Below, in pieces: positions 11,163 to 24,333 of a stretch of DNA of 64,000 nt. Position 1 is the first letter of the stretch. The number at the start of each line of letters is the position of its first letter. Source of the stretch: Plantago major (taxonomy: Eukaryota > Streptophyta > Magnoliopsida > Lamiales > Plantaginaceae); the NCBI GenBank assembly GCA_026545765.1, contig CM048839.1, forward strand, positions 92,284,914-92,348,913. The letters are read 5' to 3'. Position numbers and translations under genes: made by a program. The notes under the pieces are model-generated. The model was not told the DNA's origin. It did no database searches and saw only the letters and a list, made by a program, of their open reading frames with translations.

Positions 11163-12643
11163 TTATACTGAGCAGCCAAGTGTGGGAAGGGCGACTCGCC
11201 TGTTGAAAGGCGATTGTTAGCTTTAGGCCAAGTGTATGCCGTCCCAAAAGAAGTAGTTGTTCGGGTCGGAGCAAACGGGCACCCCTCGAGACCCACAAAA
11301 CCTTCTACTGTCATAATTGTATCTTCCTCCAATCCCACAGCATGATTGCAATGCTCTATTTCCATTAGCAACTGTCGTCTCACGAATAAGGGCTAGCTCA
11401 CTATTGTAAAAGTCGGCATATGATATGAATGTATTCGGGAATTCACGTCGAAGATTCTCAATCGCTTGCTGGAGATCATTGTTTTTCAATACCATGAGGT
11501 CATTCACACTCCTCAAACATCCTATGTCGTTGTAGTCAGCAGAACTGTTACTGGCCAACTTAGTCAAGATAAAAGGATAGCATCCCATTGGAGCATTTCC
11601 TGGAATTATTACTCGTGTAGCGCCCATGTTGATAACTTCCTGTATTCGGCATAGAATTAAACTTTCGTTAGCTCAGTGACTCCACATTTGCAAACAATAA
11701 CATCATGAATTAATTAGAACTTTTCGGAAATAATCAAGGTGGTAGGTACGTAAAAAATTATTACCCTCGCTGCGTTTATTTGGGCTTATGTTATATACTA
11801 ATGTAACTTTGGACTTCTTGAATAGATTTTCCTTGGAGTAGGGCGAATGTGATGTCATTGGCTTCCACGTCTCCGAACAAGAAAAGAGAACTGGCCAACC
11901 TATTTAGACGATCTGTTGCAAAATGAAATAAAAATAATTAATTACATAGGCAATTAACAATACACTAATTTGACATGAGTATTCGGTTGAAATGTAATCA
12001 GACAAACAATTAAGTTAGTATTAACCACAAACCTGCTGGTGTGGATGAACTAGTGGCAAGGTACTTTTTGAACCAATTCATTTGAACTCTCAGGGAAGCA
12101 GCGTGGGACGGGATTCTAATGCCTCTTGCTCTGAAAAATGAGCGGTCAAGAACCGGACTTCTTGCTACTGCAAACATGATGGCATTGGCTGAAGAAGAAT
12201 TCTCGGCCAAGTAAGGTGTAATTTCTGGAAAGCCTAGACCTTGGGCTGAAAATATAGACGAAATACAGTTTAATTTTTAATTAGCTAACGAACGTGAGCA
12301 AAGAAATTAAATATATGACAAAGGGAAAAAAGTAAGGTTTGCTAGAATATTAATATATGTACGTGAAGATAAATGTAATATATACATACCTCCGTAGTCA
12401 ATGTCTAAAAGTCCATCGCACCATCGACCAGTAGATCTACCCGGATGAGTAGTGCCGTAAGGTGACCTTGCACCGGCAAATGAGAACTCGATGGGATATT
12501 GGCAATTGCATTGCCGTTATCGAAGACTCCATCTCCCAAGTGGTATAAATAATCAAAAGGACACCTAAGATTCTCGGTAGAATGCAGAATAACAAAAGGG
12601 ACAATAGTAAAAGAGATAAGGAAGTGGCGAATTTCATGATCAT
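11163..12643 (-). pseudogene. GDSL esterase/lipase-like gene 1 (unit 1), frameshifted
   Basis: Four exons as in the other copies: 12390-12643, 12033-12245, 11765-11912 and 11163-11639. Exon 2 is the full 213 nt. Exon 1 has two single-base losses, one in the signal peptide (about 12570-12595) and one near 12475. Exon 3 lacks one base (148 nt) near 11798, changing the frame after ALLQGKSIQEVQSY. Exon 4 keeps the start, the Cys-rich CCGIGGRYNYD and DGIH, but small losses near 11190-11225 put a stop right after DGIHLA, removing about 23 residues. Block I reads GDGVFDNGN (no Ser) and block II FAVARSPVLD. Intended as a secreted SGNH-fold protein, it is unlikely to be made as read. It is the only GDSL locus in unit 1. 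Confidence 0.8.
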
Positions 12644-12812
12644 CTATATATGATGCGCGCCTAACTAGATTTTCTATATGTTTTTCTCGGTGCTAGAAAT
12701 GTTTCTTCTCTAACGTAATTGCTGGTCGATCGATCCGGGACTTCAGATTGTTAGTTGATTTGGACAATTTATGGAATGGATGATGATATGTTTAAACTCA
12801 AGCTAAGGCATG

Positions 12813-12823
12813 CATATATATAG
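12813..12823 (-). promoter_or_regulatory. TATA box of GDSL gene 1 (model for the minus-strand copies)
   Basis: On the minus strand CTATATATATGCATGCC lies about 170 bp upstream of the ATG. It combines a TATA box with GCATGC, an RY-like element. Equivalent sites lie at 24504-24512, 36432-36440, 48441-48449 and 60437-60445. The same motif stands before the plus genes, so both gene orientations kept the promoter. Confidence 0.6.
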
Positions 12824-15800
12824 CAGCAAGCAATATGGGTCAGGGGACCAACAAATTGAACGAATGGATTAAATTGACTTTGTCCACATGTATGGGTTTG
12901 TTTGGCTACTTGGCTTTAATTATAACTTTCATCTCATTAAATAAACTAGGTAGGACTAAAACGTACGCGGACATACGAATGGTGAGGTTTTGACAATGAC
13001 AAAGTCATAATATGGCCCAAGTCAATTCCAAACTACTAGCTTCTAATGTATAATTAATTTATCATGGACACAAAGCTCACGAAAGACGGTTATAGAGACG
13101 GCATGCGTTATTAAAAAAATCATCCATGTTTAATCAAACGTATACGTTGTATATGTTGTTAATGAAATGAGTTATACTTGATTAATAATATATTTATTGA
13201 TACACTAGGTCCGTCTCTCAGGAGACTTACTCAAGAAATATATATTGCTATTAAATCAATAACGTAGTACTTGTAATGATCTCATCAGCTAGTCATTTTC
13301 GAATGATCTATACTAGTGCGAAAGCATAAATAAATAGCAAAGATAAGACTCTATAACGCCATAAAAAATATATTTATTATTATGTCTTAATTTACTCTCC
13401 TAGCTAGCTTTAATTTTTGCCACCCATTTATTATTAAATAAATCCAAAATCAACAACAATGAAAAATTAAGATGCCATGCATTATAATCACAAAGTCTCT
13501 AGAGGTATTTCGATTAGTTATCTTGAAACGGACATATATTTTTAAGAAAACTATTGATGTTAACATCTATGTAGTCAACAAAATGTATTTTTTTTGCATA
13601 TATGAAAAGACATCAATGTTAAAAATATAGACGCTTTTAATCGACAATATCGACGATTTTCTTGAAAACATAAATGCCCCAAGATAAGTTTATTTGTAGA
13701 TCGTCGTCGAAGACTTACTCCATTATAATTAGTTAGGATTAACAAAAATAATTTTGACTTGTGAATGTAAATGAAAATATGAAACCAATTATGTCATTTT
13801 CACACCCATTAGTTTGGGATATAATGAATCAACAAGTCCTTTCAATTGTCAGAGGTCACTTTTCTATTCAATAAATGACAAAATTCCTAATGAATAAATT
13901 TTGAATAAATCAACCGCAAACGGAATTTCAACTCATGAAGGCGTGAAAGAGGAAGAGATGCAGTGGGTTTGCAAGATTAATGATTTAATTGGCTACTAAT
14001 TTGGTTTGGAGCAGTCTGTTATTCTGGAAGTTGTAAATTCTTGTGATAATGGGTGAAATGGTATAAACTAGAATTTGTATTTGATTGGGTGTATCAAAAC
14101 TTTGATTGTATTATGAGAGCATTACTAATGCACACGTAAACGTTATTTCGATATAATAATTTTTGCTCTTTCATAAATTATTGAAAAAAAAAACGGCTGA
14201 AAGAGTTAGTTTGGAGGGTACAACTCACGGGAAGAACATCAAAAATTATAAATAGTTACAAAAACAGTTAAATAAAAATAAGATAAAGTGAGAAGAAATA
14301 TACCAAACAAACATTCTGATATTTTAGTAGAATGTGAAAACAAATTTGAGGAAAAATTGATGTTTAATTAAATGACTTGAGTATACTTTAAGAATCGGAA
14401 AATTTTGCATATTATATCGTTGGACAGTTTTCCACTTTAACAAATTTTTCTTTCGGGATTTAACATTTCAATATGTTACCTTGATGTGACAAACTAATAC
14501 TTCCAAAACAATGTAATAAAAGTAGTGTTGTAGAACACTAACTTAACCACATATTCGTTCTCCAATGAGCTAACTAGGCAAAAGTAGTACAGCAGAGTAA
14601 TGGATGTAAGAGTTTGCAGAGTGGAATATGAGTTGTGTGATTGTACTTAAAGTTAAACTAGCAAAGCAATTAAACTTAGTTGAACTATGTGGAGAAATAT
14701 GAACGCGGTAGTGATAATCAGAATGCAAGTAAATATATATATGGGTTATAGCTATGACATTCGCATTTAATGTCAAGTGCTCTTTGTCCAAAAACCTTTA
14801 ATACGATCTTAACCAATTCGTCAAGATTTCGACTAGCGTAATTACCAGATGGTTGCCGCATACCAATCCTTGATCAAACGGTTTGAATGTTTTAGACTAG
14901 CGAATCGAATTAACAGGTTTTATGAAGATTTTAGACTAGTTTAACTCGTACGAATGATTTTGAAAGCTTGATCCCTAATACGTGCGAATCGTCATATCAC
15001 TACCGTATTCATAAGTTTAGCTACTTATGATCATGTGAATTGCATACAAAATCATTGTTGTTGAAAAGATAGACATAAGATTGATGGAGAAAACAATCGC
15101 CAGCATAAACGATCACAAGAAATTAAATTGCGAAAGTAATATGAATAGATTAATGAATCTCTCACCTTCGAATGCAAATCCACGAATCTTACCGTCAATT
15201 CCAAAGAGCCGGATCAAAGCCTACACCCAAATAGTTAAATTTCGTTGTCAACATGGTCACCCCATCGTCTAGTATGTCTAAATCAAAGTCTAGTCTAGAG
15301 TTAGGGGTCGCAGACGAATCCTAAACCAAGACCACAGAGACGGAATACTCCTAGCACATGTAAACTGGACCAAAAGTGATGGTCCTTTGTGGCAACAAAA
15401 AGTGCATTACTCGGGGTCGACTAAAAAACCGTAAATTCAAAGATGACAATCTATATTACCTACGCCCCTACACACTATGCTCTTTATCTGAGCAAGTGAC
15501 AAGTAATTTAAGGTGAGGTACTCAAAGCTCGCAAATACCCTCCTTCTAGATTGACTTCACCCTATGCCCATTACGGACTAGTGGCAAGAAATTTAAGGTG
15601 TAGTCCTAGAATTCGGCCCCAAACTCGCTCCAAATCAGGAATCTCCAAATACCCAAACCATCATAAAACCGTTATAATACCCAAATTCTCCACCCATTTT
15701 TTTTAATACCGTTAAAACTTGCCAAGCAGTCGTTCGTGCCACCCCTTCCAATTTTTAAACTCCATCTCCACAACATAATCCAAGTTCATATGTCCGACCG

Positions 15801-17062
15801 TTGGAGAAGTAGGAGAAAATATTTTTGTCAACCATAAATTGAACTCTCCCTCCGAGTTTACCGCCCCCCCAAACGCATATATTGAAAGTGTAATTGGTCA
15901 TGTAACATACCCAATCTCGCATGATAATTTTTTTTATTTTTTTACTTTAGAATAACTCCTTGCGTGTACATAAGGATCGGAAGGCATATTATTTTGGTAG
16001 CTAGTGGCCATTTGAGCGAGGCATTGCAATTAGTATGAACTTACACACATGCATGCAGGCCTTTTTGGTACATTGTTAGCCGTTGAGTTGCAATTCCGTT
16101 TGCGGTTGATTTATTCAAAATTTATTCATTAGGAATTTTGTTATTTATTGAATAGAAAATTGACCTCTGGACAATTGAAAGGACTTGTTGATTCATTATA
16201 TCCCAACTATTGGGTGTGAAAATGACTAATTGGTTTCATAATTTCATTTACATTCAGAAGTCATAAGTATTTTAATGGCATCTTAATTTTCCTTTGTTGT
16301 TGATTTTGTATTTATTTAATGACAAATGGATGGCAAAAATTAAAGCTAGCTAGGAGAGTAAATTAAGACTTAATGACATGACAAGAGAATTTACATCGAG
16401 ATTATATTATAAGTCTATTACTATCTAATAAATGATTAACTGATAATCTTATTTCTTAATTAAAACATGATGTCTTAAAAGTAAAACAACTAATATTTTT
16501 ACGATGCATTTTATATCTTTTCGTTGAGTGATATTTTATATTATAAACTATTCTAGATGTGCACATTGGTGATTTATATAAAATTTAATATGTTTTCTAC
16601 AAAATAGATTTTCCCATCTAATTTAACTCAGGTGTTTTTAACTATAACCCATATATTCTTTACTTATTTATATGATAAATATATTTTACGCGTGAGCTTA
16701 TAGAGTGTACTTGAGCGTGGTGTTTTCTCGCTGGTATATGATAATTCTAAACAGTGTAGCTGATGAGATGATTCCAGTATTACATACTAGCTATATATAT
16801 TTCTATTCGAAGATAAATTAATTATAATTACAATCTAAGTACTTTGGAATTGAATTGGGCAATATTATGACTTTTTCATTGTCAAAACCACACCAATCAT
16901 ATATCCGCGTACGTAGTAGTAGTCCTAGCTAATTTGTTTAATGAGATGAAAAGTTATATTAATTAAAGCTAAGTAGTCAAATAAACCCATACATGTGGAC
17001 AAAGTCAATTTAAACCATGCATTCGTTCAATTTGTTGGTACCCTGACCCATTTTTTTGCTGC

Positions 17063-17073
17063 TATATATATAT
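17063..17073 (+). promoter_or_regulatory. TATA box of GDSL gene 2 (model for the plus-strand copies)
   Basis: GCTATATATATATGCATGCC stands about 173 bp upstream of the ATG at 17246. Equivalents lie at 28970-28980, 40922-40932 and 52915-52925. A transcription start about 30 bp downstream would give a leader of roughly 140 nt. No promoter remains for the deleted plus gene of unit 1. Confidence 0.6.
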
Positions 17074-17245
17074 GCATGCCATTAGCTTGAGTTTAAACAT
17101 ATCATCATCGATCCATTCCATAAATTCTCCAAATAAACTAACAATATACAGATCAATCCACCTGCAATTACGTTAGAGAAGAAGAAACATTTCTAGCACC
17201 GAGAAAAACATATAGAAAAACTAGCTAAGGTTGCATCATATATAG

Positions 17246-17520
17246 ATGATCATGAAATTCACCACGTCCTTATCTCTTTTACTACTTTCGCTTTTTGTCG
17301 TTATCGCACCGCCGTAATACTAGGTGTCCTTTTGATTATTTATACCACTTGGGAGATGGAGTCTTCGATAACGGCAATGCAATTGCCAATATCCCATCGT
17401 TCTCTACCGCCAAATGCAAGGTCACCTTACGGCACTACTCATCCGGGTAGATCTACTGGTCGTTGGTGTGATGGACTTTTAGACATTGACTACGGAGGTA
17501 TGTATATATTACATTTTTCT

Positions 17521-17599
<79 letters not shown>

Positions 17600-18763
17600 T
17601 AAGCAACCCTTACTTTTTCCTTTGTTATATATTTAATTTATTTGCTCACGTTCCTTAGCTAACAATTGATCTCAGATTGCCTATATTGTCAGCCCAAGGT
17701 CTAGGCTTTCCCGAAATTACACCTTACTTGGCCGAGAATTCTTCTTCAGCCAATGCCATCATGTTTGCAGTAGCAAGAAGTCCGGTTCTTGACCGCTCAT
17801 TTTTCAGAGCAAGAGGCATTAGAATCCCGTCCCATGCTGCTGCCCTTAGAGTTCAAATGAATTGGTTCAAAAAGTACCTTGCGACTAGTTCATCCACTCC
17901 AGCAGGTTTGTGGTTAATACTAACTTAATTGTTTGTCTAATTATATTTCAAACAAATACTCATGTCAAATTAGTGTATTGTTAATTGCCTATGTAATTAA
18001 TTATTTTTATTTCATTTTGCAATGATCGCCTAAATAGGTTGGTCGCTTCTTTTCTTGTTCGAGACGTCAAGCCAATGATATCACATTCGCCTACTCCAAG
18101 GAAAATCTATTCAAGAAGCCCAAAGTTACATTACGATATAACACAAGCCCAAATAAACGCAATGAGGGTAATAATTTTACGCATCACATTCATTATTTCC
18201 GAAAAGTTCTTATTAATTCATGATGTTATTGTTTGCAAATGTGGAGTCACTGAGCTAACGAAAGTGTAATTCTTCGCCGAATACAGGAAGTTATCAATAT
18301 GGGCGCTACACGAGTAATAATTCCAGGAAATGCTCCAATGGGATGCTATCCTTTTATCTTGACAAAGTTGGCACAAGAATAGCTCACTGACACATTACGA
18401 CATAGGATGTTTGAGGAGTGTGAATGACCTCATGGTATTGAAAACAATGATCCGCAGAAGTTTATTGAGAATCTTCGACGTGAATTCCCAATACATTCAT
18501 ATCATATGCCGACTTTTACAATAGTGAGCTAGCACTTATTCATGTAGACGACGCTAGCTAATGGAAATAGAGCATTGCAATCATGTTGTGGGATAGGAGG
18601 AAGATACAATTATGACAAGAGAAGGTTTTGTGGTCTCGAGGGTGCCCGCTTGTTCAACCAACAACTACTTCTTTGGGACGGCATACACTGACGCAAGAGG
18701 CTAACAATCGCTTTTCAACAGCTTCCGCGTAAGTCGCCTTCCTACACTGGGTCGCCAAGATAG
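17246..18763 (+). pseudogene. GDSL esterase/lipase-like gene 2 (unit 2), heavily frameshifted
   Basis: Exons by homology: 17246-17497 (252 nt, four short of normal), 17693-17905 (213 nt, intact), 18025-18167 (143 nt, six short) and 18287-18763. Exon 1 keeps MIMKFTTSLSLLLLS but is broken at about 17306 and again near 17400, so GDGVFDNGN is read in another frame. The exon 3 acceptor reads GCAATG instead of GCAACAG. Exon 4 has at least five indels, including one at the DGIH region and one changing the C-terminus. Exon 2 keeps AQGLGFPEITPYLAENSSSA and FAVARSPVLDRSF. It is the most damaged plus copy. Intron 1 contains the CA/TA microsatellite. Confidence 0.8.
17520..17594. repeat. (TC)n(CA)n(TA)n microsatellite in intron 1 of gene 2
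   Basis: A short TC run is followed by about 20 CA units and about 14 TA units. The tract lies directly after the intron 1 donor. Minus-strand copies have no such tract at the same intron position. Confidence 0.95.
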
Positions 18764-20166
18764 CCAAGATCTCCTTGAAAGTTCTACTTAGATTAAGATC
18801 GTGCACAATCCCGCAAAGATCACTAATCCTTTAATTTGAGCGAAAATATACACTCCCATTCATTGTACAATTCTTGTGTGTACCATACCAACTAATCATT
18901 CATTCATTCATTTCATTCATCATAATATATAACTTGATTTTGTTTTATTCTTGTACTGAGGTAAGGCTCTTGTCCCCCTCTTCTTGAACAAAATCTAATC
19001 AATGGCAATTTGCAGTTCTATTTTACACAAATAAGGTTTCACACTTTAATTCGTTGGCACCTTGGAGTTATTCATTTACATGGTTAAAATGAAAGTATTA
19101 ATTAATATATACACACACACACACGATGGATGAGTGACTGCAAACTTGAGGAGAAGGATTGATACTTGCATTTTGTTCGGGAGCATTTCTTATGATCTTT
19201 GTAATTTTCGAAGGATTATCTACAAAATTTGTAGATTTAAAAAAAATAAATTAATATCCAGCTTGTTTAATACTATAACCTTATAGATCGCCAAAATGAT
19301 AGTATCAAACAGTTCCCGCTCAGCTTAATTGCTTCAACTGCTTTCCATTCTCGCCCCTGATGATCATGTTTTTTCCGCTGGCTGTGACATGTACAATATA
19401 CATAAGTGCATATGAATTGAATTTTTCAAGAAATAAAGATGCGGTAACAATGAACAATAATTCAGAACTGGCTAGATCTATTCTGTGCTAAAGGTGTTTG
19501 GGATTAGGTATAAGGATCTCAGTAAGAAATTTAAGCTTCCATTAGTTGAATTTTCCATCCCACTAGAATCTAATATATGTATGAATGTATAAGAAAATAA
19601 AATTACTAGTCACTAGTCAGCAGCCCGGTCCATTGTGTCTTTACCCTTTCATTATTGCTTTCAACCTGTTTATGAAATTTACATGCTTCAGAGCTTTCAA
19701 TTGATTTGTCTCAAAACAGCCCCAGAAGATTGTTTACGTTTACGTCAATTACAATTTGATTTTCCAACTTTGTGTCTTGATTTGTTAGTTCATATGCCAA
19801 GTATCCAGAGAGAACGACACTCCGAGTCAACTTTCTGCTATACTAACTATGTGTTCGTGGATTTGTAGGCTTTCGACTTTATAAATAACAAAACTTCGCG
19901 AGTGTTTTGGTGAACGTCTCAAGCACCTGGCCACGTGTTCCAACATGTCTTTCTCAAGTCGCATGTATTGCCATATTATGTAAGTCTATCCTTTTACTCG
20001 CGCTTTGATTAGACATTGTGCTTCTCGCTTTGAGGCCCATTACTTTGGCATGAGTTGTGATTTGTTGTGGTCTATGTCTCTTGTGTTTCAGAACTTGAAC
20101 ACTCCGGTGTTCTTTGTCTTTGAAGTGAATAAATCTTTAGATTCTTCAAAATAAGTAGTACTCTTA

Positions 20167-21754
20167 GTGCCCGCTTGGTTTGAGGGGTTTTGGGGTTTTG
20201 TCCAATACCTCAATAATCTGGTTGTTTTTTACTCAAAAAAATGAATTATTTGAATAATCCAATTTCTCCAAATTTCACCAAGCCCTCAATTTGTACATGA
20301 ATAATCCAATTTCAAATACCTTCTATGAGGAGGTATTTACTTTTGGATTATCTTCTTTCTCATGAAATGTCTAATCTTATACAACTTCTCATCAATTACT
20401 AAATATGACATCCAAATCCAAGAACACCAATCGATTCACATCAATGCACTTTTTTTTCTTTCCTAATTTCCACCTTCCATTTCTTCTTTTATATTTTCCT
20501 AGTTTTGCACTCTTTCTTTTTCATTTTTTCCGTTTCCTGGATTCCACCTTTCTTTTTTTTTTTTTTCCCAATGGTTTCCTAGTTTTTCACCCTTTCTTTT
20601 CATTTTGTACCTCTGTAATATTTATTTCTCTTTTCTACTCATTTACTCATTAGACCTTTTATACTTTTGTTTTTTGGCGTATCTTATGTGTATTGACATC
20701 AAAATTAATTTTGTTTGTTTAATAGTATAACCAACTTTTTTATAAGAATGATTAAACAAAAAAATACTAATAATTAAAAAAATTGGTTAGCTGCTTACTT
20801 AGAATAACGATGATAATTTAGAGTTGTCGGTTCAAGAACGTTTTTTCTTCATCATTTTTTGAAAAAATATTCTAGCATATTAAATATGTGCAAATTTTGA
20901 CAGATATGTGTTTTGAATACAAAATATGCATCGTTAATTACATATATGTGATTTTTTTTTACTTTATATATTATAAAAACAACATTTATATAATTAAAAG
21001 TTTGAGTTTTTATTTGTGCCCTACCTGACCTAAAATCATGGTTCATTAACGACTTTCATGCTTTTACATGCTTTACACTTTTATGTTTAAAATGTAGAAA
21101 AATTTATGTTTAGATGGGATGATAAACATATGCGATGTCGATTTCAATCGCCAAAAATAATTATTCTATACGCATGAGATGAAAAATATGGGATTATAAA
21201 TTTCACTCATATGAAATATCGATCTTATAAGGAAACATGTATTTCGTTAAGATAATTATTACACAGATTATAAACAATAAACTAAATTTTAATGGTCAAG
21301 TCATATAAACTCAAAATCGATGCCAAAGTTATCAACAATGGCAATGTAACTATGGATGCAATAATTTCAAAGATTTTCGGACAATTTTGTATACGAAATT
21401 CATATGATCAAAATTCGCACTTCCGATTAAACACGAGAAGATGGTAAAAATTTGCTCCCCTAAAATTATGTTCACATGTAATTTTCACTAAATCAAATTG
21501 AAAATCAAACTCGATTTTATACAATAAGTGGGAAAGCATAGAGGTATATCAGTAATTCCACTTTGCTTTATCCTACTGAATAATCCAAAATCAATTCAGA
21601 ACCAAACAGGATTTTATTGAAAATAGTTCAATTCGTAGAGTCCAACCAAACAAGATTTTTAGGCGAAAACCCCCAAACATAATCCAATTCCTTAAATGGG
21701 CCGAATAATCCAGTTTTGCAAAATGAAATACCCATTTTCAAACCAAACGGACAC
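20167..21754. mobile_element. PIF/Harbinger-like non-autonomous transposon, copy 1 (unit 2)
   Basis: Terminal inverted repeats GTGCCCGCTTGGTTTGAG at the left and its near-complement ending CAAACCAAACGGACAC at the right bound a 1588-bp insert. It is flanked by TTA at 20164-20166 and 21755-21757. Unit 1 has the uninterrupted target. A TTA duplication with a G...C-ended inverted repeat fits PIF/Harbinger (Tourist-like) elements. No transposase is encoded; internal frames are T-rich low complexity (a long F-rich frame at 20405). The GGATTAT motif recurs in both subterminal regions. Confidence 0.7.
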
Positions 21755-22006
21755 TTAGTCTTTAGGGTACTCTTTAGTTTGGACATTGTAAAATTAAGAG
21801 GAACATAGTTGACTTTTAGTTAGTCACTTGTACAAGTGTTAGGTTTTTCATGAGTATGCAATTTTTTATTTTTGAGTGAATGTTTACTAGTCATATCAAT
21901 TTACAAATGTTGTTGGGAATCCTTTAAACATCATGAGATTAATTTTAACGTTTGGGAGTCAATGCGAATGCCATTTCAGAGGAGTAATTTTGTTTTATCG
22001 TTGAAA

Positions 22007-22228
22007 TCAGAGATACTTAGAAACAAATATATATTCTATGGTAGTTTGAGTAATTAATTTCCTATTCGGGATTTGTCCAGCACAAATCCAACAGTCACCC
22101 GGGATTGTACAATAATCTCTGAAAATGTGCAATTCGTCACAAGAAATTCTTATTTTAGTGTGTAATTGGTTTAATAAGAGGGGGACATTAACCTTACCAC
22201 GAATATAATTAATTAATAATCTAACCAA
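22007..22228 (-). other. Conserved open frame in spacer S2 beside the minus arm, unknown
   Basis: A 73-codon frame with TKIRISCDELHIFRDYCTIP and CWICAGQIPNRK is open here, at 33941-34162 and, shortened, at 10411-10599. In units 4 and 5 the sequence CACCCGGGATT is CACCAGGATT, one base shorter, which breaks it. I recognise no family. The single-copy differences fall in a CCGG-type site, as in the damaged GDSL exons. It may be chance or a fragment. Confidence 0.2.
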
Positions 22229-22362
22229 TTGATAAATTAATAATAATGAAAGAATGAATGTTAACTATATGTACGCGCGTTTTCAGGGATGTGAGCCTAG
22301 AGTACTAGCTAGTGATGTTGATGATGTTTACTCACTTCTAGCAACGAATAATATAGGTTTGG

Positions 22363-22425
22363 TTATATTGTGCAACCATGTGTAGGAAGAGCAGCCTCAC
22401 CAAGCTTAGTTGACAGAGGAGGAAG
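22363..22425 (-). pseudogene. Relic of a third GDSL gene, C-terminal end (unit 2)
   Basis: The frame LST/KLGEAALPTHGCTI plus stop is kept, with TGTCAAC in place of TTTCAAC of unit 1. It lies about 490 bp beyond the stop of gene 3, on the same strand. An additional stretch of about 70 bp to its left (from 22287) is present here but missing in unit 1. Confidence 0.7.
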
Positions 22426-22856
22426 AGAGAGTTGAAAAGCATTTCAATAGCTAAGGAAATATGTCCTTCAAAACTCTCCTTTTCCATCGAAAATATATAT
22501 ATGCCATAAGTATCTTCGAGTAAAAAAAACTAATACTTTCATTTTAACCATGATAATAAATAACTCCAAGGTGCAAATGAATTAAACTGTGAAACCTTAT
22601 TTGTGTAAAATAGAACTGCAAATTGCTACTGATTAGATTTTGTTCAGGAAGAGGGGGACAAGAGCCTTACCTCAGTACAAGAATAAAACAAACTCAATTA
22701 ATATATTATGAAACGAATGAATGAATGATTAGTTGGTATGGTACACACAAGAATTGTACAATGAATGGGAGTGTATATTTTCGCTCAGAGGATTAGTAAT
22801 GCTGCACGGGATTGAGCCTTATCTTAATCTAAGTAGAACTTTCAAGGAGATCTTGG

Positions 22857-24333
22857 TTATACTGAGCAGCCAAGTGTGGGAAGGGCAGCTTCTGCCAGAA
22901 CTGTTGAAAGACGATTGTTAGCCTCTTGCGTCAAGTGTATGCCGTCCCAAAAGAAGTAGTTGTTCGGGTCGGAGCAAACGGGCACCCCTCGAGACCCACA
23001 AAACCTTCTACTGTCATAATTGTATCTTCCTCCAATCCCACAGCATGATTGCAATGCTCTATTTCCATTAGCAACCGCTGCCTCACGAATAAGGGCTAGC
23101 TCACTATTGTAAAAGTCGGCATATGATATGAATGTATTCGGGAATTCACGTCGAAGATTCTCAATCGCTTGCTGGAGATCATTGTTTTTCAATACCATGA
23201 GGTCATTCACACTCCTCAAACATCCTATGTCGTTGTAGTCAGCAGAACTGTTACTGGCCAACTTAGTCAAGATAAAAGGATAGCATCCCATTGGAGCATT
23301 TCCTGGAATTATTACTCGTAGCGCCCATGTTGATAACTTCCTGTATTCGGCATAGAATTAAACTTTCGTTAGCTCAGTGACTCAACATTTGCAAACAATA
23401 ACATCATGAATTAATTAGAACTTTTCGGAAATAATCAAGGTGGTAGGTACGTAAAAAATTATTACCCTCGCTGCGTTTATTTGGGCTTGTGTTATATACG
23501 TAATGTAACTTTGGACTTCTTGAATAGATTTTCCTCGAGTAGGGCTAATGTGATGTCATCGCTTCCACGCTCCTAACAAGAAAAGAGAACGCCAACCTAT
23601 TTAGACGATCTCAAGGTAAAATGAAATAAAATAATTAATTACATAGGCAATTAACAATACACTAATTTGACATGAGTATTCGTTGAAATATAATCGACAA
23701 ACAATTGTTAGTATTAACCACAAACCTGCTGGTGTGGATGAACTAGTGGCAAGGTACTTTTTGAACCAATTCATTTGAACTCTCAGGGAAGCAGCGTGGG
23801 ACGGGATTCTAATGCCTCTTGCTCTGAAAAATGAGCGGTCAAGAACCGGACTTCTTGCTACTGCAAACATGATGGCATTGGCTGAAGAAGAATTCTCGGC
23901 CAAGTAAGGTGTAATTTCTGGAAAGCCTAGACCTTGGGCTGAAAATATAGACGAAATACAGTTTAATTTTTAATTAGCTAACGAACGTGAGCAAAGAAAT
24001 TAAATATATGACAAAGGGAAAAAAGTAAGGTTTGCTAAAATATTAATATATGAACGTGAAGATAAATGTAATATATACATACCTCCGTAGTCAATGTCTA
24101 AAAGGCCATCGCACCATCGACCAGTAGATCTACCCGGATGAGTAGTGCCGTAAGGTGACCTTGCAGCTGGCAGTCGAGAACCTGATGGGATATTGGCAAT
24201 TGCATTGCCGTTATCGAAGACTCCATCTCCCAAGTGGTATAAATAATCAAAAGGACACCTAAGATTCTAGCCAGGTAATAAATAAAAAGGACAATAGTAA
24301 AAGAGATAAGGAAGTGGCGAATTTCATGATCAT
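22857..24333 (-). pseudogene. GDSL esterase/lipase-like gene 3 (unit 2), frameshifted
   Basis: Exons: 24083-24333 (251 nt, five short), 23726-23938 (213 nt, intact), 23466-23609 (144 nt, five short) and 22857-23340 (484 nt, two short). Exon 1 is broken in the signal peptide at about 24268-24290, while GDGVFDNGNAIANIPSGSR further on is clear. The exon 3 acceptor is altered and exon 3 has several one-base losses around GDVEANDITF. Exon 4 lacks two bases at GATRV (about 23320), then stays open from MGCYPFIL to the normal end PTLGCSV. It has REAAVANG where others have RETTVANG. Block V DGIHLT is kept. Exon 2 keeps the block II Arg. Confidence 0.8.

Larger units (their letters stand above)
8316..15658. 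repeat. Array unit 1 (7.3 kb, short): plus gene deleted, no DNA transposon
   Basis: The unit starts at the retrotransposon insertion point. It holds the right end of spacer S1 (8316-8731), the remnant of the plus arm (8732-9497), a short S2 (9498-10835), the minus arm with GDSL gene 1 (10836-13934) and S1 (13935-15658). The plus gene with its promoter and 3' flank, about 2.9 kb, is missing: sequence matching 40,535 jumps directly to sequence matching 43,410. The 1.6-kb transposon of S2 is absent, with a single TTA at 10169-10171. S2 also lacks a stretch of about 70 bp near 10650 that other units have. Outside the listed gene parts I see no further gene. Confidence 0.9.
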
